The translations under genes and the position numbers were made by a program. The notes under the pieces are model-generated. The model saw only the letters and a program-made list of their open reading frames with translations. It was not told where the DNA came from and made no database searches. A stretch of 64,000 nt of DNA from Desnuesiella massiliensis (lineage in GTDB: Bacteria > Bacillota > Clostridia > Clostridiales > Clostridiaceae), in the NCBI RefSeq assembly GCF_001403615.1, contig NZ_LN879457.1, positions 744,001 through 808,000 of the forward strand, written 5' to 3'. Shown piece by piece: positions 41,345-50,513 of the stretch (position 1 is its first letter; each line of letters begins with the position of its first letter).

Positions 41345-42781
41345 ATGTATGATGTAGCAATAATAGGTGCAGGAGTCATAGGTTGCTCCATTGCTAGAGA
41401 GCTATCTAAGTTTGATTTAAAGGCTATTGTCATAGAAAAAGAAACGGATGTAGCCTCAGGAACTACAAAAGCTAATAGTGCTATTGTACATGCTGGTTTT
41501 GATGCTAAGCCAGATAAATTAAAAGGAAAACTAAATGCTAAGGGAAATTTACTTTTTGATGAATTGTCAGAGGAGCTAGATTTTCCATTTAAAAGAAATG
41601 GATCCTTTGTGCTCTGTTTTGATAAAAATGACTTATATAAATTAGAAAAGTTAAAAGAACAGGGTATAGCTAATGGGGTTCCTAACATCGAAATTTTAGA
41701 TGGTGATAAAGTAAGAGAAATGGAACCAAAAATTTCAGATGAAGTAGTGGGAGCTTTATATGCCCCTACAGGAGGAATAGTCTGTCCTTATGAGATGACC
41801 ATTGCTTTGGCTGAAAATGCTTTTAGTAATGGTGTAGAATTTAAATTTGAGAATGAAGTAAAAAACATTATAAGAAAAGAAGAAAATTTTATTATAACTA
41901 CAGATAAAGAGAAAATAGAAGCCAAAGTAATCATAAATGCAGCTGGTCTGTTTGCAGATAAAATCAATAATATGATAAGTGAGAAGAAGTTTAATATTAT
42001 ACCTAGAAAAGGAGAATATTGCTTATTTGATAAAAATGTTGGAAATATGATAGAGAAGACTATATTTCAATTACCTACTAATCTAGGTAAGGGGATTTTA
42101 GTTACACCCACTGTGGATGGTAATTTATTAGTAGGGCCTAATGCTGTAGATATACAAGATAAAGAGGATTTGGATACTACTAAAGAGGGGCTAGATGAGA
42201 TAATAGAAAAAGCAAAAAAGAGCATTAAAATACTTCCTATGAATCAAATTATTACTTCTTTTTCTGGATTAAGAGCTAGGACAGAGACTGATGATTTTAT
42301 TATAGGTGAATGTAAGGATGTACCAGGGTTCATAAATGTAGCTAGTATTGAATCTCCAGGACTAAGTTCAGCTCCATCCATTGCTATAATGGTTAAAGAA
42401 GCGGTAGTAGGTATTTTAAAACCGGAGAGAAATGAAAGATATAATCCTATAAGAAAGGGAATTATTAAGTTTAGGGAAATAGATAATGAGGCCAGAGGAA
42501 AGCTCATTGCAGAAAGGCCGGAATATGGAAGAATAGTATGCAGATGCGAAACTGTTACTGAAGGTGAAATAATTGATTCTATAAACAGGCCTTTAGGAGC
42601 AAAAAGTCTAGATGCAGTGAAAAGAAGAACAAGAGCAGGTATGGGAAGATGTCAAGCGGGCTTTTGTTCTACCAGAATTTTAGACATATTATCAAGAGAG
42701 CTTGGTATAGATAAAACTAGTGTAACTAAGTTTGGAAAAAATTCTAATATATTAATTTGTAAAAATAAAGAAGAGATATAA
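41345..42781 (+). CDS. FAD-dependent glycerol-3-phosphate dehydrogenase-like oxidoreductase
   Basis: 478 residues; AGGAGGAG before the ATG. N-terminal FAD-binding GAGVIGCSIARELS (about 8-21), DAO-type substrate domain, and a C-terminal BFD-like [2Fe-2S] domain with CRCETVTEGEI (about 399) and GRCQAGFCSTRI (about 438). This GlpA/GlpO-like enzyme oxidises glycerol-3-phosphate to dihydroxyacetone phosphate. With the next two genes it forms the clostridial three-gene set analogous to GlpABC, expressed behind a GlpP-type leader. Confidence 0.88.
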   Translation: MYDVAIIGAGVIGCSIARELSKFDLKAIVIEKETDVASGTTKANSAIVHAGFDAKPDKLKGKLNAKGNLLFDELSEELDFPFKRNGSFVLCFDKNDLYKLEKLKEQGIANGVPNIEILDGDKVREMEPKISDEVVGALYAPTGGIVCPYEMTIALAENAFSNGVEFKFENEVKNIIRKEENFIITTDKEKIEAKVIINAAGLFADKINNMISEKKFNIIPRKGEYCLFDKNVGNMIEKTIFQLPTNLGKGILVTPTVDGNLLVGPNAVDIQDKEDLDTTKEGLDEIIEKAKKSIKILPMNQIITSFSGLRARTETDDFIIGECKDVPGFINVASIESPGLSSAPSIAIMVKEAVVGILKPERNERYNPIRKGIIKFREIDNEARGKLIAERPEYGRIVCRCETVTEGEIIDSINRPLGAKSLDAVKRRTRAGMGRCQAGFCSTRILDILSRELGIDKTSVTKFGKNSNILICKNKEEI

Positions 42782-42817
42782 ATATATTATTTCTTACCAA
42801 TTCGTGGAGGGTTTAAT

Positions 42818-44077
42818 ATGCAAGAATATGATATTGTAGTAATTGGTGGAGGACCAGCGGGATTAGCTGCTGCTTTATCTGCTAAAGAAGAAGGTATAGA
42901 AAATATTATAATATTGGAAAGAGAAGCGCAATTAGGAGGAATCCTAAATCAATGTATTCACAATGGTTTTGGCCTTCACACCTTTAAAGAAGAGTTGACT
43001 GGGCCTGAATATGCTCAAAGATTTGTAGATAAGGTAGAAGAACTTAATGTACCCTATAAGTTAAATACTATGGTTTTAGATATCAATAAAGAAAAAATAA
43101 TAACAGCAGTTAATGATCATGATGGAATGATTGAAATAAAGGCTAAAGCCATAGTTCTAGCTATGGGCTGTAGAGAAAGGTCAAGAGGTGCTATAAATAT
43201 TCCTGGAAGTAGATGTGCAGGAATATTAACTGCTGGAGCTGCCCAAAAGTTTGTTAATATGGAGGGATATATGCCTGGTAGGGAAGTAGTTATACTTGGT
43301 TCTGGGGATATAGGACTTATCATGGCTAGACGTATGACTTTAGAAGGAGCAAAAGTAAAAGCTGTAGTGGAACTCATGCCTTATTCTAGTGGACTCAAAA
43401 GAAATATTGTACAGTGTTTGGATGACTTTAATATTCCTTTAAAATTGAGTCATACTGTTACTAACATTAAAGGGAAGGATAGATTAGAAGGGGTAACTAT
43501 AGCTAGAGTAGATGAAAATAGAAGAGTAATAAAGGAAACAGAGGAATTTATAAAATGTGATACCTTGCTTCTTTCTGTAGGCCTAGTGCCTGAAAATGAA
43601 CTATCTAGAAAGGCTGACATAGAGCTCTCAGAGGTTACTTCTGGTCCTGTGGTAGACGATAGCATGCAGACAAATATAGAAGGAATATTTGCCTGTGGCA
43701 ATGTGCTGCATGTTCATGACTTAGTGGATAATGTGACTACAGAAAGTTATAATGCAGGAAAAAATGCCGCCTTATATATAAAGGGTAAAAATTTCAGAGG
43801 AAATTATATTGAAATCAGAGCCATAGATGGAATAAGATATACTGTGCCTAAATATATTAATAATGAGAATGTTGAAAAGTTTATAAGTATAAGGTTCAGA
43901 GTAGGGGATGTATTTAGAAATTCCTATATTTCTGTTTATTTTGATGACATTAGAGAAATGCATATTAAAAAGAGAATACTCACTCCAGGAGAAATGGAAG
44001 ATGTTAAGCTTACTAAGGCATTGCTAGATAAGCATAGTGGATGTAAGACTATAACCATTAAGGTAGAAAAGGAGTAG
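42818..44077 (+). CDS. NAD(P)/FAD-dependent oxidoreductase of the G3P dehydrogenase set
   Basis: 419 residues; GGAGGG before the ATG. Two dinucleotide-binding folds: FAD site VIGGGPAGLAAALSAKEEG (about 8-26) and NAD site VILGSGDIGLIMARRM (about 152-167), with a second FAD motif near GIFACGNVLHVHDLVDN. No redox CxxC pair between the sites, so it acts as an electron-transfer partner rather than a thioredoxin reductase. Probably passes electrons from the 41345 product to NAD or another carrier. Confidence 0.88.
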   Translation: MQEYDIVVIGGGPAGLAAALSAKEEGIENIIILEREAQLGGILNQCIHNGFGLHTFKEELTGPEYAQRFVDKVEELNVPYKLNTMVLDINKEKIITAVNDHDGMIEIKAKAIVLAMGCRERSRGAINIPGSRCAGILTAGAAQKFVNMEGYMPGREVVILGSGDIGLIMARRMTLEGAKVKAVVELMPYSSGLKRNIVQCLDDFNIPLKLSHTVTNIKGKDRLEGVTIARVDENRRVIKETEEFIKCDTLLLSVGLVPENELSRKADIELSEVTSGPVVDDSMQTNIEGIFACGNVLHVHDLVDNVTTESYNAGKNAALYIKGKNFRGNYIEIRAIDGIRYTVPKYINNENVEKFISIRFRVGDVFRNSYISVYFDDIREMHIKKRILTPGEMEDVKLTKALLDKHSGCKTITIKVEKE

Positions 44078-44083
44078 AGGGAT

Positions 44084-44452
44084 ATGAATAAAAGAGAATT
44101 AATATGCATAGGTTGTCCTATGGGCTGCAACCTAGAAGTGGAAATAGAAAATAATAATGTGAAAAAAGTATCAGGTAATAGCTGCAAAATAGGAGAAGAA
44201 TACGCTATAAAAGAATGCAGTAATCCTACTAGAATTGTAACTACTTCGGTAGGTATAATAGGTGGTATTTTTGACACTCTATCCGTTAAGACAGAAAAAG
44301 ATATACCTAAAGATAAGATAGAGGAATGCATAAGAGAATTAAAGGATATAGTGGTAAAGGCACCTGTTAAAATAGGTGATATAATAGTTAGTAATATAGC
44401 AAATACTGGAGTAAATATTATAGCCACCAGGAAAATTGATAAAAAGCCATAA
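44084..44452 (+). CDS. DUF1667 iron-sulfur-type protein
   Basis: 122 residues, start 7 bp after the previous stop. N-terminal CIGCPMGCNLEVEIE (about 8-22) and GNSCKIGEEYAIKEC (about 31-46) supply conserved cysteines, probably for an Fe-S cluster. DUF1667 proteins go with the two oxidoreductases above in clostridial glycerol loci. Last gene of the operon. Confidence 0.88.
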   Translation: MNKRELICIGCPMGCNLEVEIENNNVKKVSGNSCKIGEEYAIKECSNPTRIVTTSVGIIGGIFDTLSVKTEKDIPKDKIEECIRELKDIVVKAPVKIGDIIVSNIANTGVNIIATRKIDKKP

Positions 44453-44511
44453 CCTTATTAAATTATAAATTTAATAAAAAATAGTTAATTTATTAACAAA
44501 TTAAGTAGCTA

Positions 44512-44540
44512 TTGACAAAATATTTTAAATAAGTAATAAT
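44512..44540 (+). promoter_or_regulatory. Sigma-A promoter of glpP
   Basis: Perfect TTGACA, 17-bp spacer, then AATAAT, about 50 bp before the glpP start. Confidence 0.65.
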
Positions 44541-44592
44541 CTAAATAAGGGTTTTATAAATATAATATATAAGAGCTGTTGGAGGAAATATA

Positions 44593-45159
44593 ATGTATGA
44601 ACTAGAGGAGATATTAGTAGAAAACCCTGTAGTAGCAGCTATAAGAAACAGTGAAGATTTACAGAGAGTTATAGAAAGTAATGTTCTCATAGTATTTATA
44701 CTTTATGGAAGTATAGTAGATATAAAAAATACCTGTGAGCAATTAAAAAATAGCGGGAAAGTAGTATTTGTACATTTAGATATGATTGAAGGCTTAAAAG
44801 GAGATATAAAAGGAATCGAATTTATAAAAGAATATGTAAATCCTTATGGTATTATTACCACTAAAACTACAAATATAAAATATGCTAAAAATGTGGGGTT
44901 ATATACTATTCAAAGGATATTTATAATAGATTCCTTATCCTTGGAAACAGGCATAAAAAATATATTGACAGTTTCTCCTGATGCTGTAGAGGTTATGCCA
45001 GGAGTTGCTAGCAAAATCATTAATTCCTTAGAACAGAAGATACATCTACCTATAATAGCAGGAGGACTCATTCAGACGAAAAAAGAAGTGATGGAATCCA
45101 TAGCTGCAGGAGCTATGGCCATATCTACAACTTGCTATGATTTATGGGACTTAAAATAA
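44593..45159 (+). CDS. glpP: Glycerol-responsive antiterminator GlpP
   Basis: 188 residues; GGAGG before the ATG. TIM-barrel-like GlpP family: VVAAIRNSEDLQRVIESN at the start, VFVHLDMIEGLKGD, PYGIITTKTTNIKYAK, and PDAVEVMPGVASKII with PIIAGGLIQTKKEV at the end, a phosphate-binding pattern. In Bacillus, GlpP with glycerol-3-phosphate binds leader RNA of glp genes and prevents termination. Two matching leaders are in this window (41232 and 45186). Confidence 0.93.
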   Translation: MYELEEILVENPVVAAIRNSEDLQRVIESNVLIVFILYGSIVDIKNTCEQLKNSGKVVFVHLDMIEGLKGDIKGIEFIKEYVNPYGIITTKTTNIKYAKNVGLYTIQRIFIIDSLSLETGIKNILTVSPDAVEVMPGVASKIINSLEQKIHLPIIAGGLIQTKKEVMESIAAGAMAISTTCYDLWDLK

Positions 45160-45185
45160 ATCAGTTAATTTAATAGACTATATGC

Positions 45186-45247
45186 AGGCGGAGATAAAGA
45201 GAGCCGTGCAATATAAGCTATAAGCTTTATTTTGCACGGCTTTTTTT
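45186..45247 (+). promoter_or_regulatory. glpK: GlpP-type antiterminator leader of glpK
   Basis: AGGCGGAG, five bases, GAGAGCCG, then a terminator stem AGCCGTGCAA.../...TTGCACGGCT followed by seven T. Spacing equals that of the 41232 leader. TTAAAA and TAGACT (17-bp spacer, 45151-45179) are a weak promoter just upstream, which would put the motif close to the transcript start. Confidence 0.78.
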
Positions 45248-45298
45248 ATTATATATTTAATGTAAAGGATTACTTATTTGAGAGATGGGGGTATTTAA

Positions 45299-46789
45299 AT
45301 GTCAAAGTATGTAATGGCTCTAGACCAAGGAACAACCAGTTCAAGATGTATTCTATTCAACGAGAAAGGACTTATAGAAAGCGTTGCTCAAAAGGAATTT
45401 ACACAAATTTATCCTAAGGCTGGATGGGTTGAGCATGACCCTATGGAAATATGGTCTACTCAGATTGGTGTTGCTAGTGAAGCTATGGCAAAGATAAATG
45501 CTGAAGCTGCTGATATAGCTGCTATTGGTATCACAAATCAAAGAGAAACTACAGTTGTATGGGATAAAAGAACAGGAAAACCTGTTTATAATGCAATAGT
45601 ATGGCAATGTAGAAGAACTTCTAATATGTGTGATGAGTTGAGAGAAAAAGGCTTTGACAAAGTAGTAAAAGAGAAAACTGGTCTGATTTTAGATGCGTAT
45701 TTCTCAGGAACAAAGGTAAAATGGATACTTGACAATGTGGAAGGTGCTAGGGAAGAGGCTGAAAAAGGTAACTTACTGTTTGGAAACATCGATACTTGGC
45801 TAATTTGGAATTTAACAAAAGGCAAGATCTTTGTAACTGATTACACCAATGCTTCAAGAACTATGTTATTTAATATTCATGAATTAAAATGGGATGAAGA
45901 GATACTTAAAACTTTAAATATTCCAGCATGTATGCTACCAGAAGTTAAGCCTTCAAGCTGCGTATATGGAAATACTGATGCATCATTATTAGGGGGAGAA
46001 ATTCCAATAGCTGGAGCTGCTGGAGACCAACAAGCTGCTTTATTTGGACAGGTTTGTCATAACCCAGGTACAGCTAAGAATACTTATGGTACAGGTTGCT
46101 TTATGTTGATGAACACTGGTGAAAAAGCAGTAGATTCTAAAAATGGACTACTTACTACTATAGCTTGGGGCGTAGACGGAAAGGTTGAATATGCTCTTGA
46201 AGGAAGTATATTTATTGCAGGAGCAGCCATTCAATGGTTAAGAGATGAATTAAGAATGATAAAATCAGCTGCAGAGTCAGAAGAGTACGCTAGTGCTGTA
46301 GAAGATACTAATGGAGTATATATGGTACCTGCTTTTGTTGGGTTAGGAGCACCTCATTGGGATCAATATGCAAGAGGTACTATGGTGGGATTAACAAGAG
46401 GAGCTAAGAAGGAACACTTTATTAGAGCAACTCTTGAATCTTTGGCATATCAAACCTATGATGTGTTGAAGGCTATGGAAGAAGATTCAGGTATAGAGCT
46501 TAAAGCACTCAAAGTGGATGGTGGAGCTTGTGCTAACAATTTCTTAATGCAGTTCCAAGCTGATATACTAGGAGTTCAAGTAGACAGACCTGAGGTTATT
46601 GAAACTACAGCTTTAGGAGCAGCTTACCTTGCAGGCTTAGCAGTAGGATACTGGAAGGATAAAGAGGATGTAGCTAAGAATTGGGCTATTTCCAAGGCTT
46701 TCCAACCTAATATGACTTCTGAAAGAAGAACAGAATTAATTAATGGATGGCATGAAGCTGTTAATAGATCTAAGGCATGGGCAAAGTAA
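45299..46789 (+). CDS. glpK: Glycerol kinase
   Basis: 496 residues, the usual length. Converts glycerol to glycerol-3-phosphate with ATP. Motifs: DQGTTSSRCILF (about 8-19), FTQIYPKAGWVEHDP, AIGITNQRETTVVWDK, and GAAGDQQAALFGQ (about 239). GLTRGAKKEHFIRATLESLAYQTYDV contains the conserved region with the PTS-phosphorylatable His of Firmicute glycerol kinases lying in the preceding loop in some relatives; I do not see it unambiguously here. GGGGG precedes the ATG. Confidence 0.97.
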   Translation: MSKYVMALDQGTTSSRCILFNEKGLIESVAQKEFTQIYPKAGWVEHDPMEIWSTQIGVASEAMAKINAEAADIAAIGITNQRETTVVWDKRTGKPVYNAIVWQCRRTSNMCDELREKGFDKVVKEKTGLILDAYFSGTKVKWILDNVEGAREEAEKGNLLFGNIDTWLIWNLTKGKIFVTDYTNASRTMLFNIHELKWDEEILKTLNIPACMLPEVKPSSCVYGNTDASLLGGEIPIAGAAGDQQAALFGQVCHNPGTAKNTYGTGCFMLMNTGEKAVDSKNGLLTTIAWGVDGKVEYALEGSIFIAGAAIQWLRDELRMIKSAAESEEYASAVEDTNGVYMVPAFVGLGAPHWDQYARGTMVGLTRGAKKEHFIRATLESLAYQTYDVLKAMEEDSGIELKALKVDGGACANNFLMQFQADILGVQVDRPEVIETTALGAAYLAGLAVGYWKDKEDVAKNWAISKAFQPNMTSERRTELINGWHEAVNRSKAWAK

Positions 46790-46843
46790 AGTTATAAAAT
46801 TAGAACTTATAGTATTCAATAAATAAAACAGGGGGGAATTAGT

Positions 46844-47548
46844 ATGTCACATTTTTTAGCTGAAGTAATAGGAACCATGATATTGATATTATTAGGAGAT
46901 GGCGTTGTTGCCAACGTTTTGTTAGGTAAAACAAAGGGGAATAATTCTGGTTTAATAGTAATAGCCACTGGATGGGCTTTTGCTGTAGCAATTCCAGCTT
47001 TTATATTTGGGGGAATAAGCGGAGCTCATTTTAATCCAGCTTTAACAATAGGACTAGCTGCTATAGGAAAATTTGCTTGGGCAGAGGTTCCAGCATATAT
47101 TTGTGCTCAAATGATAGGAGCTATATTAGGAGCCTGTTTAGTATACTTACATTATCTACCTCACTGGAAGGAAACAGAGGATAAAGGCTTAAAGCTTGCT
47201 GTTTTCTCTACAGGACCAGCTATAAGAAACACACCTGCAAACTTTATTTCTGAATTTATAGGTACCTTCGTTCTTGTTTTCGGTATATTAGGTTTAGGAA
47301 CTGTAAAGATGGCAGATGGGTTATCTCCATTTATAGTAGGCTTGTTAATATGGGTAATTGGTGTGAGCTTAGGTGGAACTACTGGTTATGCTATTAACCC
47401 TGCAAGAGACTTAGGACCAAGAATAGCTCATGCGTTTTTACCGATACATGGAAAAGGTGATTCGGATTGGGGATACTCCTGGATACCAGTAGTAGCACCT
47501 ATCCTAGGAGCTATAGTAGCAGCCTTAACCTTTAATGCAATATTCTAA
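46844..47548 (+). CDS. glpF: Glycerol facilitator, aquaporin family
   Basis: 234 residues, six membrane helices. The two pore motifs are visible: GAHFNPALTIG (about 64) and GYAINPARDLGPR (about 183), with the Asp and Arg after the second NPA typical of glycerol facilitators. It lets glycerol diffuse in, where GlpK traps it. GGGGG precedes the ATG; 54 bp after glpK, so co-transcribed. Confidence 0.96.
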   Translation: MSHFLAEVIGTMILILLGDGVVANVLLGKTKGNNSGLIVIATGWAFAVAIPAFIFGGISGAHFNPALTIGLAAIGKFAWAEVPAYICAQMIGAILGACLVYLHYLPHWKETEDKGLKLAVFSTGPAIRNTPANFISEFIGTFVLVFGILGLGTVKMADGLSPFIVGLLIWVIGVSLGGTTGYAINPARDLGPRIAHAFLPIHGKGDSDWGYSWIPVVAPILGAIVAALTFNAIF

Positions 47549-47584
47549 AATAATTTTTGGTCAATTTAAATAATATAAAGATAA

Positions 47585-47621
47585 ATAGAGTTAGATAATT
47601 TATTTTATCTAACTCTATTTG
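47585..47621 (+). terminator. Terminator after glpF
   Basis: ATAGAGTTAGATAA/TTATCTAACTCTAT, 14-bp perfect stem followed by TTTG. Confidence 0.8.
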
Positions 47622-47644
47622 TAAATTAATGGGAGGATTTTGAA

Positions 47645-48640
47645 ATGAAAAAAATAATTAATAATCCTGAACAGGTAGTTGAAGAAATGTTAGAAGGTAT
47701 TGCTTTTGCCTACCCTCAATACCTAAGAAAACTAAAGGATGCTAATGTATTAGTAAGGAAAGATTCCCCTATTAAAAAGGTTGCATTAGTAAGTGGAGGG
47801 GGAAGTGGACATGAGCCTTCTCATGGTGGCTTCGTAGGTAAAGGCATGCTTGACGCTGCTGTAGCTGGAGCTGTATTTACATCTCCTACTCCAGATCAAG
47901 TTTTTGAAGCAGTTAAAGCTGTAGCTAATGAAGAGGGGGTTCTACTAATTATAAAGAATTACACAGGAGATGTAATGAATTTTGAAATGGCACAAGAAAT
48001 GGCCGAAGCAGAAGGTATAAAAATTGCCAGTGTAGTAGTTGATGATGATGTGGCAGTAGAAAATAGTACATGGACTATTGGAAGACGTGGTATAGCAGGG
48101 ACAGTTTTTGTTCATAAAATAGCAGGAGCAAAAGCAGAAAAGGGCGCATCTTTAGAAGAAGTAAAGGCTACTGCAGAAAAGGTTATAGCAAATGTACGTA
48201 GCATGGGTATGGCTTTAAGTCCATGCATAGTTCCAGCAGCAGGTAAGCCGAATTTTACATTAGCGGAAAATGAAATGGAAATAGGCATGGGCATTCACGG
48301 TGAACCAGGAACTCATAGAGAAGAATTAAAGTCTGCTGATCAAATAGTGGAACACTTAATGAGCAAAATACTAGAAGATATTAAATTAGAAAATAATGAG
48401 GAAGTTGCTGTTATGATCAATGGCTTAGGAGCAACTCCTTTAATGGAGCTATTTATAGTTAATAAAAAAGTTCATAGTATACTAAGTGAAAAAGGTATAA
48501 AGGTTTATAAGACATTAACTGGAGAATACATGACTTCCATAGAGATGGCTGGCTTCTCAATTAGTATTTTAAGATTAGATGAAGAATTAAAAGAATTATT
48601 GGATGAATCAGCAGATACTCCAGCTTTTAAACAACTATAA
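47645..48640 (+). CDS. dhaK: Dihydroxyacetone kinase subunit DhaK
   Basis: 331 residues. Binds dihydroxyacetone covalently through a His and phosphorylates it with the help of DhaL. Motifs: VSGGGSGHEPSHGGFVG (about 47-63) for the substrate loop and GMGIHGEPGTHRE (about 216-228) with the substrate-binding His. GGGAGG before the ATG. A hairpin with little T tail separates it from glpF, and a MITE separates it from dhaL. Confidence 0.96.
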   Translation: MKKIINNPEQVVEEMLEGIAFAYPQYLRKLKDANVLVRKDSPIKKVALVSGGGSGHEPSHGGFVGKGMLDAAVAGAVFTSPTPDQVFEAVKAVANEEGVLLIIKNYTGDVMNFEMAQEMAEAEGIKIASVVVDDDVAVENSTWTIGRRGIAGTVFVHKIAGAKAEKGASLEEVKATAEKVIANVRSMGMALSPCIVPAAGKPNFTLAENEMEIGMGIHGEPGTHREELKSADQIVEHLMSKILEDIKLENNEEVAVMINGLGATPLMELFIVNKKVHSILSEKGIKVYKTLTGEYMTSIEMAGFSISILRLDEELKELLDESADTPAFKQL

Positions 48641-48668
48641 AATAAAGAGAGTAGTATGGTGTTTCTTT

Positions 48669-48729
48669 AGGCATCGTAAAAAAATAACTAGTCAAAGATG
48701 GGCTGACTAGTTATTTTTGGGAGATGCCT
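48669..48729. repeat. 65-bp MITE-like palindrome, copy 2
   Basis: AGGCATCGTAAAAAAATAAC continues to CTAGTC, then a short loop and the inverted partner GACTAGTTATTTTT, ending GATGCCTT. It sits between dhaK and dhaL, in the middle of the operon, and would form a strong hairpin in the transcript. The flanking AGAGTAGTA and TACTACTCT are also complementary. Confidence 0.85.
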
Positions 48730-48762
48730 TACTACTCTTCCTTTAATAGAGAGGTGAAAAAT

Positions 48763-49410
48763 ATGAGTTTTAATATAAATGAAGTTATAGAGGTTATGAA
48801 AAACATAAGTAAAGTAATTGAAGAAAATAAACAATATCTAACAGAGCTAGATGCTGCCATAGGTGATGGAGATCATGGTCTAAATATGAGTAAGGGCTTT
48901 AATGCTGCTGTAGATAAGCTTAATAATGGAGAAATTAAAGATATAGGGGGCATTTTAAAAACTGTAAGCATGGCCTTAATATCTAATGTAGGAGGTGCTT
49001 CCGGTCCACTATATGGCACAGCCTTTATGAAGGCAGCACCCTTAGGAAATGGTAAATTAGATATGGACATAAATGATTTCTCTTTCATGCTTGAAGCCGC
49101 TATAGAAGGTATTAAGACTAGAGGCAAAGCAATACAAGGGGAAAAAACCATGTTAGATGCTTTAGAACCAGCTCTTAAGGTTATAAAAACTAGTATTGAA
49201 AATAATTTAAGTACTACAGAAATATTGGATAAAGCGCAGAAGAGTGCTTATGAAGGAGTGGAGTTTACTAAAACTATAGCTGCCACAAAAGGAAGAGCCA
49301 GTTACCTTGGAGAGAGAAGCATTGGTCATCAAGATCCAGGAGCTACCTCTAGTTATTTAATACTAAAAACTATTTTTGAAAAAGTTAAAGAAAAAGCAGA
49401 GGAGAAGTAG
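48763..49410 (+). CDS. dhaL: Dihydroxyacetone kinase subunit DhaL
   Basis: 215 residues from MSFNINEVIEVM; GAGAGGTG before this ATG. ADP-binding helical barrel with the Mg-ADP motif LDAAIGDGDHGLNMSKGF (about 27-44) and GGASGPLYGTAFMKAA (about 77). In the PTS-dependent type the bound ADP is rephosphorylated by DhaM instead of exchanged for ATP. Confidence 0.95.
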   Translation: MSFNINEVIEVMKNISKVIEENKQYLTELDAAIGDGDHGLNMSKGFNAAVDKLNNGEIKDIGGILKTVSMALISNVGGASGPLYGTAFMKAAPLGNGKLDMDINDFSFMLEAAIEGIKTRGKAIQGEKTMLDALEPALKVIKTSIENNLSTTEILDKAQKSAYEGVEFTKTIAATKGRASYLGERSIGHQDPGATSSYLILKTIFEKVKEKAEEK

Positions 49411-49412
49411 TT

Positions 49413-49802
49413 ATGGTAGGATTGGTTATTCTTTCTCATAGTCTAAAGATAGCAGAAGGAGTTAGAGAACTTGCATTAGAAATGTCGCCGGAAGTACCGA
49501 TTTTTGCTACAGGAGGTACTGAGGATGGGAGGTTAGGTAGTGATTTTCATAAGGTTTGCGAAGCTATAAGAAAAGCGTATAGTCCTAAAGGCGTAATAGT
49601 TCTCTTTGATTTAGGCAGTGCCTTTATGAATGGAGAAATGGCTATAGAAGCTTTAAGCAGTGAGCTTGGAGGGAATATTGAAATGGTAGATGCTGCTTTG
49701 GTAGAAGGTGCTATAACTGCAGCGGTGGAAATAAGTTTAGGAAAAAGTATGGAACAAGTTAAGGAAAGTTTAAGCAGATTGTGTATAGGGAAAATAAGCT
49801 AA
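49413..49802 (+). CDS. dhaM: PTS-type phosphoryl donor DhaM (EIIA domain only)
   Basis: 129 residues, start 2 bp after the dhaL stop. EIIA-Man-like domain with active-site His 9 in VILSHSLKIAEG, then FATGGTEDGRLGSDF and VLFDLGSAFMNGEMA. Only this domain is present; the E. coli protein also has HPr and EI-like parts, so general HPr must supply the phosphate here. Confidence 0.93.
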   Translation: MVGLVILSHSLKIAEGVRELALEMSPEVPIFATGGTEDGRLGSDFHKVCEAIRKAYSPKGVIVLFDLGSAFMNGEMAIEALSSELGGNIEMVDAALVEGAITAAVEISLGKSMEQVKESLSRLCIGKIS

Positions 49803-50020
49803 TTATATTACATCAAGGATTCTTTTGAAGGGGTAAGCTGCTTAGACATAATTAAGAATTATGATTATTTCACTGATGAACGAAAAATATATTGTGTAAA
49901 ATTAACAAGGGTTGTTGTTGAATTTATAATGCTATTTACAACATACATAAGAATCTATAACACTTTTTTAGCTAAGTGCATAGTATATTAAGGTAATACT
50001 TAGTAATGAGGAGTGTATAA

Positions 50021-50509
50021 ATGTACTGGCGTTATAATCATTTAGATGCAGAAGATTTTGATAGGGACTATGAGGAGGCTTTTGATCCTTCTTGGTTTTA
50101 CTATACGCAAGGGTACAGAGTTAACCCCTTTGATTCTTTTAATCCAATGCAAGGGCCACCAGGACCACCATCAGGGGGGCCAGGCATGGGCCCAGGAGGG
50201 CTACCTGGTCAAGGCGTAGGCCCAGCAGGTCCAGGAGGACCTGGAGCTAATAAGCCACCTAGTGGACCTCCACCAGCTATGACACCAAGTAAAGCACAAG
50301 CCCAAGCACAGGTTAAAGCTGTATCACCAGCCACTATAAGACCATGCCTATTTAGGTTTGTTTATATTTGGCCTAGATTTGGAATGGGCTTCTGGGCTTA
50401 TTTAATATTTGCAGATAGAAGGTCTGTAGCGGGCTGGAGATGGAATGGAAGAAGATGGCTCTATTTTGCAATGGATTTAAGAAGAATAGATAGTTTTATT
50501 TGTTATTAA
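50021..50509 (+). CDS. Pro/Gly-rich protein with Trp/aromatic C-terminal domain
   Basis: 162 residues; GAGGAG before the ATG. An acidic aromatic N-terminus (EDFDRDYEEAFDPSWFYYTQ) is followed by a collagen-like Gly/Pro stretch (about 44-95) and an Ala/Gln linker, then a compact domain (about 105-162) with WPRFGMGFWAYLIFADRRSV and WRWNGRRWLYFAMDLRRI. No signal peptide. I do not recognise a named family; low-complexity plus aromatic domain proteins of this kind in clostridia may be spore or surface associated, which is inference only. Confidence 0.7.
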   Translation: MYWRYNHLDAEDFDRDYEEAFDPSWFYYTQGYRVNPFDSFNPMQGPPGPPSGGPGMGPGGLPGQGVGPAGPGGPGANKPPSGPPPAMTPSKAQAQAQVKAVSPATIRPCLFRFVYIWPRFGMGFWAYLIFADRRSVAGWRWNGRRWLYFAMDLRRIDSFICY

Positions 50510-50513
50510 AAAG

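Noticed and set aside
50150..50290. Gly/Pro-rich stretch as a frameshift artefact
   Set aside because: The same frame continues into a Trp-rich domain with a proper stop and terminator, so the low-complexity part is a genuine linker.
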